Assembly: GCF_015354405.1 (NCBI RefSeq)
Contig: NZ_JADKYP010000003.1
Coordinates: 303,392-367,391 of the forward strand
Direction of reading: 5' to 3'
DNA: 64,000 nt
DNA from: Nocardia sp. BSTN01
Lineage (GTDB): Bacteria; Actinomycetota; Actinomycetes; Mycobacteriales; Mycobacteriaceae
Position numbers and translations under genes: made by a program. This document shows, one piece after another, positions 55,001 through 61,407 of the stretch. Numbering within the stretch: the stretch's first letter is position 1; each line of letters begins with the position of its first letter. The notes below the pieces were generated by a model. That model saw nothing but the letters and a program-made list of their open reading frames with translations, was not told where the DNA came from and made no database searches.

Positions 55001-55385
55001 CCGGCATCGACACCGCGGCGGAGCGCAGCGCCTGCGCGGACGGCGCCGCCGACTCCTCCCCTTCCTCACCGTCGGCGAGCTCGTCCTCGAGCATCCACGC
55101 GATGGGGTCGAAGCCGACGGGCCGGACCACCAGCAGCTGTGCCGCCACCGGTTCCAGCCGCGCATCGGCCTCGCGCACGAGCGCGGTCAGCTCGGGCTCG
55201 AGCGCGCTGTCGCGGCCGATCTCCTCGAGCTCCCGCAGCCACTGCGCACCCTGGCCCCCGAAGGCCAGCGCGTACTTCTCACCACTGAGCAGGCGATCCA
55301 GCAGCGACGACTTGATACCCGTATCCGAAACTCCCTCAACGACCTTCGCGTTCGTTCCGGTCCCGGTGCGTTCGTTGATCGTCAA
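46035..55385 (-). CDS. fas: type I fatty acid synthase
   Basis: 3116-residue single-chain FAS I making the C16-C26 acyl-CoAs that feed mycolate and phospholipid synthesis. Domains in order: acetyltransferase (FGGQGAQW at 42; GHSQG with S160), enoyl reductase (AELAGGGQVTEQIF, about 465), dehydratase (GDHNPIHTSDAAAKLAG, about 1270), malonyl/palmitoyl transferase (AGHSVGEYNALAA, about 1475), ACP with the phosphopantetheine Ser in CDGVSSRRNQLL (about 1845), ketoreductase (ITGASKGSIAASIAGRLL, about 2160) and ketosynthase (Cys in VAACATAAVSVEEG, about 2745; His in SKHDTSTAANDP; GHAKGGAAAFQ). The start is TTG at 55385 with GAAGGAAG upstream. No domain is missing. Confidence 0.97.
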   Translation of the reverse strand: MTINERTGTGTNAKVVEGVSDTGIKSSLLDRLLSGEKYALAFGGQGAQWLRELEEIGRDSALEPELTALVREADARLEPVAAQLLVVRPVGFDPIAWMLEDELADGEEGEESAAPSAQALRSAAVSMPGVFLAQVAALRALRMQGLDPAEHAPTGIVGHSQGLLAAEAATAHGARDAELLALAQLIGAAATLVARRRGLIPVGDKSPMVAVSNVDPDELRAVVAEVSEGVDPNVAAVVSIRNGRRRAVLSGAVAQLERVRQRCAEINAEQSRDRDAKKRGGAVFAPVFEDVQVEVAFHHPALTETVELVSTWAAQCEIDTDLAAQLARSILVDPVDWVQAVDDTVSGGAQWILDIGPGDLLSRLTQGSLKGTGVGIVAAATRPGQRSLFTPGAAPQVAPAWEAFAPKPIRLPNGRIVVETSFTRLTGRSPILLAGMTPTTVDAKIVAAAANAGHWAELAGGGQVTEQIFADRVAELKTLLQPGRAVQFNSLFLDPYLWKLQLGGKRLVQRSRTAGAPFDGVVVTAGIPELDEAVALIAELTEAGIAHVAFKPGTVAQIRAVLRIADEVPDYPVIMHIEGGRAGGHHSWEDLDDLLLETYAELRNRENVVVCVGGGIGTPERATEYLTGEWSVSHGYPKMPLDGVLVGTAAMATLEATTAPEVKQLLVDTPGTPDWVAAGTATGGMASGRSQLGADIHEIDNSASRTGRLLDEVAGDAEAVAARRDEIIEALDHTAKPYFGDVATMTYLRWLERYVELAALLPEHPRAGRDGFDCGTDLGDAIADATRSVWADITWRDRFAEMVRRVEGRLNPADRGRIPTLFDDDSIFERPVHVICTLKEQYPAAAETVLHPADAPFFVSLCKTPGKPVNFVPVVDADVRRWWRSDSLWQAHDPRYTADQVCVIPGTVSVAGITRVDEPVGELLDRFEQDTAYTLIRGGVTPAAVDGRRRADIGSGAIDIVLAAPDVQWAGRTTTNPVHRLGELHEWTVDTQGALHRPTGATLVPATGPDADNAYVELTVPLSPANEVRIRITVPGSVYNGGAPVVTEADAETAMSALLAVAAGQALPEIKSANGTHVAHVNLAWTPDMVADHAGVTGSGLPEGLSTIGRRVPDVLVGACWPAVFAVLGASRAEGENGSVSSVIEGMLDLVHLDHQVDLVRELPSDPAVLSVRAESASVIDTDLGRVVEVRVTVGVMRDHGLETPTVATLVERFAIRGRNGSGELTDPPRAAGTVSEEATETPRRRRRDVTLTAPRAMAAFAEVSGDHNPIHTSDAAAKLAGLGSPIVHGMWLSAAAQHAVSAVDPESPLPARTVTAWTTRFLGMVRPGAQIDVRVERIAVDRGCEIVEVSCRTGGDLVMTATARLAAPKTVYAFPGQGIQTKGMGLDARSRSKAAKQVWDRADKHTREALGFSILAVVRDNPTYLKARGVEYRHPQGVLHLTQFTQVAMATLGVAQVAELREAGAFVEGAMLAGHSVGEYNALAAVAGVLPLEAVLEVVFQRGSAMHELVPRDAQGRSDYRMAAIRPSQIGLPDAEVIDFVAGVGERAGEFLEVVNLNLRGSQYAIAGTVAGLEELEAEIERRRAEFGGKRAFVLVPGIDVPFHSTVLRKGVPEFRNKLEDLLPENLHPEVLAGRYIPNLVPRPFSLERDFIAEIAGYVPSEPLNSVLDDFESWAARPEELCRVVLIELLAWQFASPVRWIETQDLLFTDTGRGGLGVERFVEIGLAATPTVANLAGNTLKLPQYAATKVEVLNIEREAGVVYSTDTDPAPVDEPEETVADAVPAATAAAAAPAPAPVAASGGPRPDDITFTAADATRVLIALWTKLRLDQIGPVDTIEALCDGVSSRRNQLLVDLGSELSLGAIDGAADADMGALSATVDRLARTYKPFGSVLSDAIGDHLRKVFGPSGKRPAAITDRVKKVWQLGDGWAHHVTAEVSLGTREGASVRGGDLGGLVSGALSDGASVDAAIDAAVQAVAARRGISVALPTAGGGGGATVDAAALGEFTEQITGRDGVLATAARVVLEQLGLTDQVSAPETSDESLVDLVSAELGSDWPRLVAPAFDARKAVLIDDRWATAREDLATLWLGGSGEDTVDSFVGAGKAVAEQAQWWRKLAMGEARSVLARTYERIAEAALSTDEGVWSSDTAVITGASKGSIAASIAGRLLAGGATVILTTSKLDDDRLAFYKQLYREHARAGAALWVVPANMASYSDIDALIDWVGNEQTDNAGGAKVLVKPAMTPTLLLPFAAPRVAGDLADAGARAEMEMRVLLWSVERLIGGLSALGADHDVDAKLHVVLPGSPNRGMFGGDGAYGESKAALDAVIAKWRVEKSWAQRVTMVHAMIGWVRGTGLMGHNDPLVAAVEKAGVHTWSTQEMADELLKWCTSRARAVTATGPQQIDLTGGLAGAKLDLSALADDVEREPEAVADDERATVPALPVPPTLTSALPTPEWGAVTADLADMVVIIGAGELGPCGSARTRFEMEVADELSAAGVLELAWTTGLVTWENDPKPGWYDVESGEYVEESELAERYHDAVVQRCGIRRYGDDGSMIDNAAPLLTSVFLDRDLSFVVNSEAEARAFYAADPEHTVISPVADSSDWQVIRQAGTEIRVPRKAKLSRTVGGQIPEGWDPTRWGISPDMASSVDRVALWNIVCTVDAFLSSGFSPAELMSWVHPAMVTNTQGTGMGGMSSMRSLYIDNLLGEPRANDILQEALPNVALAHVVQSYVGSYGGMIHPVAACATAAVSVEEGVDKIRLGKAEVVVAGGYDDLGIEGIVGFGDMSATADSAAMSAKGISDRYFSRANDRRRGGFVESQGGGTVLLARGDIAAEFGLPVLGVVAFAQSFADGVHTSIPAPGLGALGAGRGGAESRLAADLRKLGVTPDEIAVISKHDTSTAANDPNESELHERLAGALGRSEGAPMFVISQKSLTGHAKGGAAAFQLIGLCQVLEQGVIPPNRSLDCVDEKMAEYPHLVWPRQPLRFGDRFALKAGLVTSLGFGHVSGLLAVVHPQAFVAALDPQRRDDYLRRAEERRLAGRQRLVEAMCGGEPLYERPADRRLGGDGTPAKQIRQLEADVLLSAEARLGAEGLYLAHGSCGTGELAGNREAEK

Positions 55386-55455
55386 GACGTATCGACTTCC
55401 TTCTCGTGGCGGCCCGCCCCGCGGGGCCCGCTCTTGCGTGCACAGGCGTCCCTCA

Positions 55456-55512
55456 CCCCTGAGGACCTGACGAAGCCTCAGGTTCGCACAAAATCATGAG
55501 GAAAGCCTCACG
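55456..55512 (-). promoter_or_regulatory. paired dyads upstream of fas
   Basis: CCTGAGG (55458-55464) and CCTCAGG (55476-55482) form a dyad with 11-bp spacing; TGAGG-AAAG-CCTCA (55497-55510) is a second dyad with the same half-site. They lie 73-125 bp before the fas start codon and may be operators for a fas regulator. In M. tuberculosis the TetR protein FasR regulates fas; whether these are its sites is not known. Confidence 0.5.
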
Positions 55513-55572
55513 TTCTCCGACCCCCGCAACCCTACCGTCGAGTATTTCGGTACGTACGTACAAGAATGGCCC

Positions 55573-55597
55573 CAAACATGACCCTCCCTCATGTTTG
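55573..55597. promoter_or_regulatory. 9-bp-arm inverted repeat in fas/tRNA-Leu gap
   Basis: CAAACATGA (55573-55581) and TCATGTTTG (55589-55597) around CCCTCCC. It could be a distal operator of fas or a hairpin. The rest of 55513-55766 shows only a possible -10 box (TATAAT, 55670-55675) without a clear -35. Confidence 0.5.
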
Positions 55598-55766
55598 AAC
55601 CCCCAGGTGGCAGGGTTACTCGGAAGTCGGAAAGTTGAGGGCTCCTCATATTGGGAGTTGCCAAATCGTTATAATCCCAGTTCGTGTTACCCGTGGGTAC
55701 ACGACACCCCGCACGGCTTCGCGATCCGCCGCCGGGCCGGTAGAGTTTGGACGGTCGTACCATCAC

Positions 55767-55851
<85 letters not shown>

Positions 55852-56192
55852 TGCCTGGAGATCTGCCAAGTTCACGCTCGGCAGCTGTGACACCTCGCCC
55901 TGTTCATCGGCGACCTACTCACCGGCTGCCACAGCCACGCCTCCGCTTCGCCCGCACACGCAACCGAGAACGATGACCCTCACCGTCTCGACCCCGTGGC
56001 AGGCACCAACCGTTGTTGTGGTTAGTGCAGTTGAAGGCCCAACGGCGGCGGCGGGCCTACGCATAGGTTTTGGAATGACCGCCGCCGTTGGGGCTTTGCA
56101 GGACGGCTCGAGGCCGTCAGAGGGCAGGGTTCAGCCCCGAGTAGCTCGGGGCTGAACCCTGTCGTGGTGTTCGACGGTGAATACCGTCGGCA
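55852..56192. other. non-coding gap with two hairpins
   Basis: No gene. Two strong inverted repeats: about 56034-56052 with 56079-56097 (CCAACGGCGGCGG/CCGCCGCCGTTGG, long loop) and the terminator at 56125. The gap separates tRNA-Leu from the minus-strand phage-like genes. I see no repeat of the tRNA-Leu 3' end elsewhere in the window. Confidence 0.7.
56125..56161 (-). terminator. 17-bp hairpin terminator after the tail genes
   Basis: CAGGGTTCAGCCCCGAG (56125-56141) pairs perfectly with 56145-56161, loop TAG. It ends the minus-strand run of phage and immunity-like genes. Confidence 0.87.
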
Positions 56193-56779
56193 TCAGGCGG
56201 CCCTGATGCCGTCGTGCAGGTAGCGGTACGCCTTCACACCGGCGTCGTCCTGGAAGGCCTCGACGGTGACGGTGAAGCCGGCCAGGGCGTTCGACACGAA
56301 CTTCTTCTCGGTGACCGAGCTGATCTCGGCGTTCGGCAGCACGATGCGCAGCTTCTTGTCCCCGGTGACCATGTCGAAGATCCACGAGCGACGCGGCAAA
56401 GGCGTACCGGTCTCCTTGACCTGGTACAGCGCACCGGAGGTGGAGGTGGCAGCGGTCGGAACGACGTTGTCCGCGCCGAAGACCTCGCTCAGCACGTCCT
56501 TGTCCCACACCGCGTACAGGGTCAGACCGAAACGCACCGAGTGCTCGGTCTGCAGCTGCGCGATGATATCGGCGTTCCAGTCCTAACGGACTCGATCTTG
56601 CGCTCACCCATCGATTCGATGCCGTCCTCGGACACATAACCCAGCGCCTTGAACGCAGGATCGATAGTCCCGGCCGCACCAGTCGGCAGCGCGGTAGCCA
56701 GCGGAGCCACCAGAACACCGCCGGTAACCGCGAGGTTCGGGGTGCCGGCGCCAATGTACTTGCTGGAAGGCAGAGCCAT
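56193..56779 (-). pseudogene. siphophage major tail tube protein, frameshifted
   Basis: The first part (from ATG 56779, with AAGGGAGAT before it) reads MALPSSKYIGAGTPNLAVTG ... GYVSEDGIESMGERKIESV. The second part, in another frame, continues DWNADIIAQLQTEHSVRFGL and VWDKDVLSEVFGADN to the stop. Loss of one base near 56585 (a GTTAGG that should probably read GTTAAGG) breaks a single gene of about 195 codons typical of mycobacteriophage-type tail tube proteins. Whether it is decay or a sequencing error cannot be told here. Confidence 0.75.
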
Positions 56780-56853
56780 TTTAGTTATCTCCCTTGGGAT
56801 TTGCGCAGGCCCTAGGGATTGGATATTCAGTTGTAACTGCCACGAACACGCAG

Positions 56854-57291
56854 TCAGGCGAGAACAGTGCCCCGCACAATCAAATCGGTGACGATCGTGT
56901 ACTGCGGAGCGGCAGTCACCGGATCGGTATCGTTCTCTTCGCCGGCATCCTCGACGTGGTCGCACCAGACGGTGCCGATGTCGCCCGGCGCCGCAGCATT
57001 CACGATGTCGTGCACCTTGGCCGCTAGTTCCGCGGCACCACCGGCATCATCGGTACATTCGAACACCACCCGAGGCCGATCCAGAATCAGGTAAGCACCA
57101 CGGCGCCCCTCCCGATCCTCCATACCCAACCGCGCCTTACGATCATTGCGGGCAGCCCGCACCATCCGCGCGGGCCGCGGATCAGGGACTCTGACCATCA
57201 CCTGGGCGGCATCAGAAACCGCCTGTAGTCTCAGTTTCAGAAAACCGGTCAGAGCCGTCTCGATATCAGCAAAGGCTACCCGTTCAGGCAT
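56854..57291 (-). CDS. phage tail terminator-like protein
   Basis: 145-residue protein directly upstream of the tail tube gene, the place of the tail terminator in siphophages. VAFADIETALTGFLKLRLQA at the start, VRVPDPRPARMVRAARND, and YTIVTDLIVRGTVLA at the end fit this family of small beta-alpha proteins, which cap the tail tube and join it to the head. ATG at 57291 with AGGAGAAAGG upstream. No head, portal, terminase or integrase gene is visible in the window, so this is a prophage remnant or part of a tail-like particle. Confidence 0.65.
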   Translation of the reverse strand: MPERVAFADIETALTGFLKLRLQAVSDAAQVMVRVPDPRPARMVRAARNDRKARLGMEDREGRRGAYLILDRPRVVFECTDDAGGAAELAAKVHDIVNAAAPGDIGTVWCDHVEDAGEENDTDPVTAAPQYTIVTDLIVRGTVLA

Positions 57292-57318
57292 CAGTAAAAC
57301 ACCTTTCTCCTAGTCCTA

Positions 57319-57726
57319 TCACTCCGGCGCTCGATCCTCCCTGAACAGAACTCCCGTAATCGAGCTCGCATATTCTTCTCGACAAGTCCTCGGCAGAGGA
57401 ACCTCTGTGAGTTTTCCGTCGTAAATCATCCAGAGACCGAAGCAGTCATCGCCCTCATCATGAATGAGCACCTGAACCGTTTCTGGACGCGGCCACGGCA
57501 ACGATTCAAGATACGCCAGCAGCCCGCCCCAATTATTTCTATAGAACTGATTTATCCACATGTAGCATTCATCAGATCCGAACTCAAATCCCGCACCTGA
57601 GAATATCGCATCGTCGATCTCGATAAAAGGTTGCGGCCATGCACGGGAAGGATCGGAGGTCGTAAGCGGAGCCATCACATCCTCAGCTCGCCGTGCCAGT
57701 ACGATAACTTCAGCAAACCTACTCAT
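57319..57726 (-). CDS. hypothetical protein, possible immunity protein
   Basis: 135-residue acidic protein, not assigned. Aromatic and acidic patches (FIEIDDAIFSGAGFEFGSDE, YMWINQFYRNNWGGLLAYLE and VLIHDEGDDCFGLWMIYDG) resemble immunity proteins of polymorphic toxins in general look. Lower GC than the backbone. ATG at 57726 is preferred over a TTG at 57738. Ends just upstream of the tail terminator gene on the same strand. Confidence 0.6.
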   Translation of the reverse strand: MSRFAEVIVLARRAEDVMAPLTTSDPSRAWPQPFIEIDDAIFSGAGFEFGSDECYMWINQFYRNNWGGLLAYLESLPWPRPETVQVLIHDEGDDCFGLWMIYDGKLTEVPLPRTCREEYASSITGVLFREDRAPE

Positions 57727-57940
57727 CACCAATCCCAATCAGTCGTCTCCGCACCGCGCTCGGCATACAGCCGACGGCTCGACTTCGGCGGGGTCCAGTG
57801 TCCGCAGTTCGGCGGAGTAGGCCCGATCCGGCTCGGAAATCCTTCGAGGAGAGTCGACGACAACCATTTACGGCAGCTACCTTTCGTGCATTTCCCCGGC
57901 ATGAGCTTCTCGAACCTTCCGAGGTTCTTCGTGTCCGGAG

Positions 57941-58426
57941 CTATATTCGTCCCACAAGAGACGCCTCACCAGGCACTAACCACGATCCCCCCAGGATTCC
58001 AGAGCGACAACCAGCAGACACCTCCGCAGCAGCAATCATTCTTCCCACCTCAGGCGGGGTTGATATCTTAAAATCGTTATACACAATGTCCATCGGAGAA
58101 ATGGCATGGTCGTTGCCATCACCACCTTTTACTATTAGAACGTAATTTGGACCACGCTCATCGTTTATCAGATCCCAGCGTGACTCGTATTCAATAAGGA
58201 TAACCTGCGACACATAGGCTGCTAGAGCCACGTGAAGTCAAATCCATTGATCGGGAGTTAACTCCTCAAAATTTTGCACAGAGACGAAATGATCGAGTAT
58301 AGCAAGAAAAGATAGCGGGTCGGTGTCCATGTCGATATGACTGGCATCCAACGAATCCTGCAGGAACTTTAATTCCTCACGTCTATCCTCTTCCCAGATT
58401 GCGACTTTCTCATCCTTATTTTCCAT
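57941..58426 (-). pseudogene. hypothetical gene interrupted by an in-frame TGA
   Basis: Reading one frame from ATG 58426 gives 62 residues ending FEELTPDQWI, then TGA (58238-58240), then LHVALAAYVSQVILIEYESRWD and DERGPNYVLIVKGGDGNDHAI to a stop at 57941. The two parts are in the same frame and join smoothly if TGA was TGG (Trp). The region DQWI-W-LH...YVSQVILIEY..RWDL...GPNY looks like one conserved protein. Function unknown; the setting suggests an immunity-like gene lost by a nonsense mutation. Confidence 0.65.
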
Positions 58427-58457
58427 GCGCCCTCTGCTTGCCGTAGATTCTATTCAA

Positions 58458-58986
58458 CTACATAGGAGGTAAATGCTCCATACTATAGCTCCCGCGCGGA
58501 GTGGGGCTGCACAGTTCTGGACTTGGTCCAGCGCCGAGTAACTGCCATAATGGACGATAGGTTCGGTCACTTCGACGCTTTGCAGCGTCAGCCGCAACCT
58601 CGTCTTTGATTCGGCCAGTCAAGCCGACCAATGGTGCATTTTCTTCTACATCCCGATAGTTCCAGCAACGGTATTGCATTGACCGCATTGCGGTATCGAA
58701 TGCCAATCCGACCGACTCAGGAATTTCTTCGAGCAAGTCGATAAGCATTTCCAAATCGGACTGAATTTCCCTCGCCCGAAGTAGGTCGTTGTGCGTAGGT
58801 TTCCCATGGCGAGTAACCACTCGGTCATTAGGCGCCACCAGGAGTTTCTATCGCAACCTCCAGACCGACCACTGTTCCGGCAGCTCTGAATGTTGCACCT
58901 ATTTCAAGCCAGCCCGATGGCGCAATACCCCGCAAATTCTCAACGACTTCACCGATAAACTCTTGCTGCCGCAGTATGTCAGCCAC
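58458..58986 (-). pseudogene. immunity-like gene broken by a frameshift
   Basis: GTG 58986 (ribosome site GGAG seven bases upstream) opens 52 residues: VADILRQQEFIGEVVENLRG ... LEVAIETPGGA, ending TAA at 58828. The following ORF in another frame (58838 to 58458) continues NDRVVTRHGKPTHNDLLRAR ... YRPLWQLLG. Joining them needs a one-base shift near 58835. The first part resembles the repeat unit of the gene at 61408 (QQE, VEN, WLEI, V.IET). The best reading is one gene of about 175 codons, now frameshifted. Confidence 0.6.
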
Positions 58987-59073
58987 TTATCATCTCCTCA
59001 TGCGTTCGGAATTCCATTCCGATTTTCGGTCCAGCAGCTTTCGGTCAGCACGCCCTCTATTCACGAGTTTTCT

Positions 59074-60297
59074 TCAGGATTGGTATTTGGTACTGGAGAC
59101 GCAGCAGTCGTCGCACCAGAAACAGTAGAGTGTGCCGTCAAACGCCAGGTTGCCGAAGGGCGTGAGGTTGCCCCCGATCGAGGCGAGGAAAGGCATGTAG
59201 TTGCCGCATTCGGGGCAGCGTGGATGCCGGTCGACAGTGATCCAGTTGGGGAGCCCGCCGACTTGATGTTGATTGCTTTCGTCGGTCGACTCGTCGCTGA
59301 TACCGGTCTGGTTGGGGTGGTGTTCCAACACGAGTGAGCGTTCCCCGCCGGGCACCATGGCGGTGCTGTCAGTGGCGGGCGCGGACGGACCGTAATAGAC
59401 GTGCGTGCCTTCAGGTGTGATGCGCAGGGTGGTCGATTCCAATGAGTAGCAGCCGCAGGTGTACCAGAAGAAGGAGGGGTCGTTTTTCAATGCGAAAGGG
59501 AGTGAGTCTGAGGCGAGTTTGAGTACCTGCTCGGCCGGTGTCCCACATGCGAGACACACCGGTACCTCGCCGTGGAACAGGCCGCCGACGGTGTGCGGGC
59601 TTTGCTGTCGGTCGGCGATGAAACCCATGCAGGCGGGCCAGAATCCGGAAGGCTGACCGGTGCCCGGTAGTGTGCCGGCCAGTTGCATCAATAGGGTCCA
59701 GTCACTGGGTTCGTCGACGGTGTCGCGGGCGCTTCGCACGAGTTCGCGAGCGTGGTCCGTGCGGATCAATGCGAGAGCTTCCAACTTCGGGAGGGTATGG
59801 GTCTGTTCCCAGAGTTCGAGGAAGGCATCGGCCAATTCGTCCGGCCCGCCGGACAACAGGGCACGGACCATCAGTGGCTCGAGTCGATTCCCATAGGGGC
59901 GCAGGAGCTGTGGATGGAACAGCCCGATGCAGTAGACGACACTGCGAGCTGGTGATTCGCTGGGTTCGGAGGCCGTCAGATAGTCGGTGATGAAGGCGTC
60001 GAGGAGGTCATCCGGGAGCCAGGGAACGAGCCACGACGCGGCCCCCGTCAGGGCCTGCGAACGTCGCAGGCGCTCAGCGGCGCGGGTCTTCTCGGCCGTC
60101 ATTCCGGGGATCAGGGCGAGGTACTGGGCCACATAGTCGGCTCCGGCCTCGTTCTCGGTTTCGGCGAGGTAGCGTGCCGCGACCTCCGCCCCGAGGTGCG
60201 GCCGTACATTCAGCAGGTCGAAGATACGCTGACGCTTGACACGGCCGGGTAGAGAATCCTCCTCGAGTACGGATTCAATGGCACTCATCTCACTCAT
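59074..60297 (-). CDS. hypothetical protein with C-terminal Cys-rich domain
   Basis: 407-residue protein. Residues 1-210 are helical and HEAT-repeat-like (LPKLEALALIRTDHARELVR, LLMQLAGTLPG). The C-terminal half has three Cys motifs, CLACG, CPECGNYMPFLA and CFWCDDC, plus a recurring pattern GGLPNWITVDRHPRCPECG, similar to the end of DUF1963-type proteins, which occur as immunity proteins. Zn binding is likely. The ATG at 60297 has AGGAAAC upstream. It heads the minus-strand set of small genes. Confidence 0.65.
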   Translation of the reverse strand: MSEMSAIESVLEEDSLPGRVKRQRIFDLLNVRPHLGAEVAARYLAETENEAGADYVAQYLALIPGMTAEKTRAAERLRRSQALTGAASWLVPWLPDDLLDAFITDYLTASEPSESPARSVVYCIGLFHPQLLRPYGNRLEPLMVRALLSGGPDELADAFLELWEQTHTLPKLEALALIRTDHARELVRSARDTVDEPSDWTLLMQLAGTLPGTGQPSGFWPACMGFIADRQQSPHTVGGLFHGEVPVCLACGTPAEQVLKLASDSLPFALKNDPSFFWYTCGCYSLESTTLRITPEGTHVYYGPSAPATDSTAMVPGGERSLVLEHHPNQTGISDESTDESNQHQVGGLPNWITVDRHPRCPECGNYMPFLASIGGNLTPFGNLAFDGTLYCFWCDDCCVSSTKYQS

Positions 60298-60543
60298 TCC
60301 GTTTCCTAACCTGCTCTATTCCACGCATTGAAAAGCATGGGTCTCGCCCCCGTAGAGATGCGCAGCACGTGGCCACCCAGGTTCTTGTCTATCGGCTGCC
60401 GCTCATCGAGCGGAACGGGAGATCTGCTCACCAGGCTCAGCCTTCTTCATCACAATGCATGCACTCAATCTGGGTTCATGAGGTCAAAGCAATGCTCGCC
60501 GCCATCGGCCGAGGGGGGTTGTGTATCGAACAGCCTCGGAAAG

Positions 60544-60972
60544 TCAGACGTACAGCGCATCCGTCGCCGGTTCAGCGGCCCGAACCCGCTGGGCGAAGCC
60601 GTCATAGAAGAACGGGATGTTGTCCCCCGGATCACCCTCGATCCGCCCGCGGACCCGCTCCCACGTGATCATAGCGATGCGGAAATCCGGCCCTTCGACG
60701 ACCAGGATCGGCTGCTCGCGCGGGTCGAACCATTCGTATCGCCCGCCGTGGGCCCGCCGGCCGACCTCGAGGACGTAACACCCGACGCACTCGGCGAGGG
60801 TCTGCACCTCCGTGTCGGTCATATCCGCTGCATACGAGGAAATTTCGGCAAGCAGATCCTCCACGATCGCGAGGCTGGCTTCCGAGTAGTCGAGTACCTG
60901 CCCATCACGAGCCTTACTCAGGGCCACCGCCCGCTCAGCAGCGCTCACGATATCCGTGTTCACATCAACCAT
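60544..60972 (-). CDS. hypothetical protein, possible immunity family
   Basis: 142-residue soluble protein. ASLAIVEDLLAEISSYAADM, CVGCYVLEVGRRAHGGRYEW and NIPFFYDGFAQRV form a pattern seen in small actinobacterial proteins found beside toxin or type VII genes. Not assignable to a named family with confidence. ATG at 60972; a GTG at 60963 is an alternative. The first 30 codons of the open frame further upstream look non-coding. Confidence 0.6.
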   Translation of the reverse strand: MVDVNTDIVSAAERAVALSKARDGQVLDYSEASLAIVEDLLAEISSYAADMTDTEVQTLAECVGCYVLEVGRRAHGGRYEWFDPREQPILVVEGPDFRIAMITWERVRGRIEGDPGDNIPFFYDGFAQRVRAAEPATDALYV

Positions 60973-61407
60973 CCCACCCGACTCCGAACGCGCCCGACAG
61001 ACAGCGCAACCGGCTGACACTACTACCTTGCTGGTTCGCAGGTGGTCGGAGCGGGGCTCCACACCGCCGCACGATCGTCGGATGCACAGTGGACGAACCG
61101 AGATAGACCTGGCATATGCGCTGCATTCGGCATGGGCGGACGTTCGAAAGAGCGTCGGCGTCAGGCGCAGACCACATCAGCCCGGTTGGCGCCATCTGAG
61201 GATGCGACAACACCGCCATCTTCATCTACCGCCGCGAGTCACAGGAAAGCTTTCTCGTATGGTGCTTCGTTGGCCATGACCCGATCATGAACGGCATCGG
61301 GTCAAGCAGGTTCATGACACTCCGTGACCCAACCGACTAGCGCCCCGCAGCAGATTAGTGCGTTTTCAGGACGCTCGTGGTGAGATCGGGTCGCGAGAAA
61401 GGCAAGC
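60973..61407. other. intergenic region with a hairpin
   Basis: No believable ORF. TGACCCGAT (61277-61285) pairs with ATCGGGTCA (61296-61304) around CATGAACGGC. The promoter of the gene at 61408 must lie here; AGAAAGG before its ATG is a fair ribosome site. Confidence 0.6.

Noticed and set aside
47346-55499. 2717-codon open frame on the plus strand, antisense to fas
   Set aside because: High-GC codon bias leaves the antisense frame open; the translation has no motifs and is rich in Gly, His and Arg, while the minus strand encodes every FAS domain.
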